64,000 bases of DNA, from the NCBI RefSeq assembly GCF_022179385.1, contig NZ_BPQS01000028.1:1-64000 (forward strand), written 5' to 3'. Each line of letters begins with the position of its first letter. Position 1 is the stretch's first letter. Under the pieces are notes generated by a model. That model was given only the letters and a program-made list of their open reading frames with translations, did not search any database and was not told the origin of the DNA. This DNA is from Methylobacterium longum (GTDB lineage Bacteria > Pseudomonadota > Alphaproteobacteria > Rhizobiales > Beijerinckiaceae). The translations under genes were made by a program, and so were the position numbers. Positions 63,644-64,000 of this stretch are shown in pieces.

Positions 63644-64000
63644 TTGAAGGCCCTCGGGTCGCGACCGGCCGACGAACCCAAAGGGTTGCCAACTTGCGCA
63701 TCATCGAACGGTACTCCCGCCGTTCATGACAGCATCGGGTCGCCCTCGGCGCTCTAGATCGCTTCGGACAAATCCGCAGGGCTATCTCCCGGTTAACACC
63801 GGCATCCACCGGCATTCCACGCCTTCGAAGCACTCTACAGCAGGAGCTGCGGCTGGCGCTGATCCCGTCACGGTGTGCCCGACCTAGCCTGATCGGATCC
63901 GCTTCAGGGCGCCAGTTTCTTCGATATGGTACGGCGTAGTTATCGGACAAGCAGATCCGGGAGACGCCTCCCGATTTCGCTCACGCCTGCCCGCTGTTGG
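63644..64000. other. Window end, no gene recognised
   Basis: This stretch of about 357 bases holds the presumed promoter of the 30-codon microgene and otherwise no feature I can support. A long minus-strand open frame crosses it but also runs antisense through two better genes and the terminator. Confidence 0.5.

Noticed and set aside
63264..63950. A 228-codon minus-strand frame near the window end
   Set aside because: It runs through a strong terminator and opposite two better-supported small genes, with no family resemblance.

Overview
This 64 kb window is high-GC chromosome from an alphaproteobacterium of the order Hyphomicrobiales, most likely Methylobacterium or a close relative. That is an inference from gene order and gene content: carA-yqeY-dnaG-rpoD, lptF-lptG-lptD-pdxA-rsmA, a trxB/LsrB-type LysR pair, map-radC, and an FDH4-like formate dehydrogenase pair of the kind described in Methylobacterium extorquens. 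No database search was possible.

Layout. 0-3.4 kb: the 5' end of groEL, groES with a promoter and CIRCE operator, a CorA-type transporter and a soluble PAS chemoreceptor. 3.4-8 kb: a ligase-associated DNA-damage helicase/PdeM pair behind an esterase. 8-18.9 kb: small membrane proteins, a MATE exporter, a CitE-like lyase, fdh4AB-like genes, pyrD, an S24 repressor-like protein, a histidine kinase and a Tim44-like protein. 18.9-25.9 kb: rsmA, pdxA and the LPS transport genes lptD, lptG and lptF, without the usual surA. 26-36 kb: pepA, an acyl-CoA ligase, msrP, an LsrB-like regulator with trxB, an ELM1-family protein and greA. 36-48.8 kb: carB, carA, yqeY, dnaG, rpoD, a class III cyclase and a retropepsin-like protein. 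48.9-52 kb: a TPP riboswitch followed by the tightly overlapping thiO-thiS-thiG-thiE operon. 52-56.3 kb: a four-gene operon of ATP-grasp, alpha-E, transglutaminase and Anbu proteasome-like peptidase, a conserved but poorly understood module. 56.3-59.6 kb: radC, map, a CHCC zinc-finger protein and an FAD monooxygenase.

A tRNA-Leu (TAA anticodon) at 59.6 kb marks a sharp change. From there to the end the sequence is accessory: very small genes, more AT-rich promoters, hairpin repeats, and no recognisable housekeeping gene. Between 60.9 and 63.5 kb lies a compact array of microgenes of 21 to 112 codons. Many overlap at ATGA or GTGA junctions and several are paralogs of each other. Most striking, short copies of a coding tail reading roughly RLVEEALKAKQS-stop recur right after the stop codons of successive microgenes. 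They resemble the C-terminus of a ribbon-helix-helix regulator found intact at the head of the array. A 30-codon membrane microgene with its own strong terminator faces this array. This repeated-tail microgene array is my best candidate for an undescribed system; the Anbu operon is the best candidate for a known but unexplained one.
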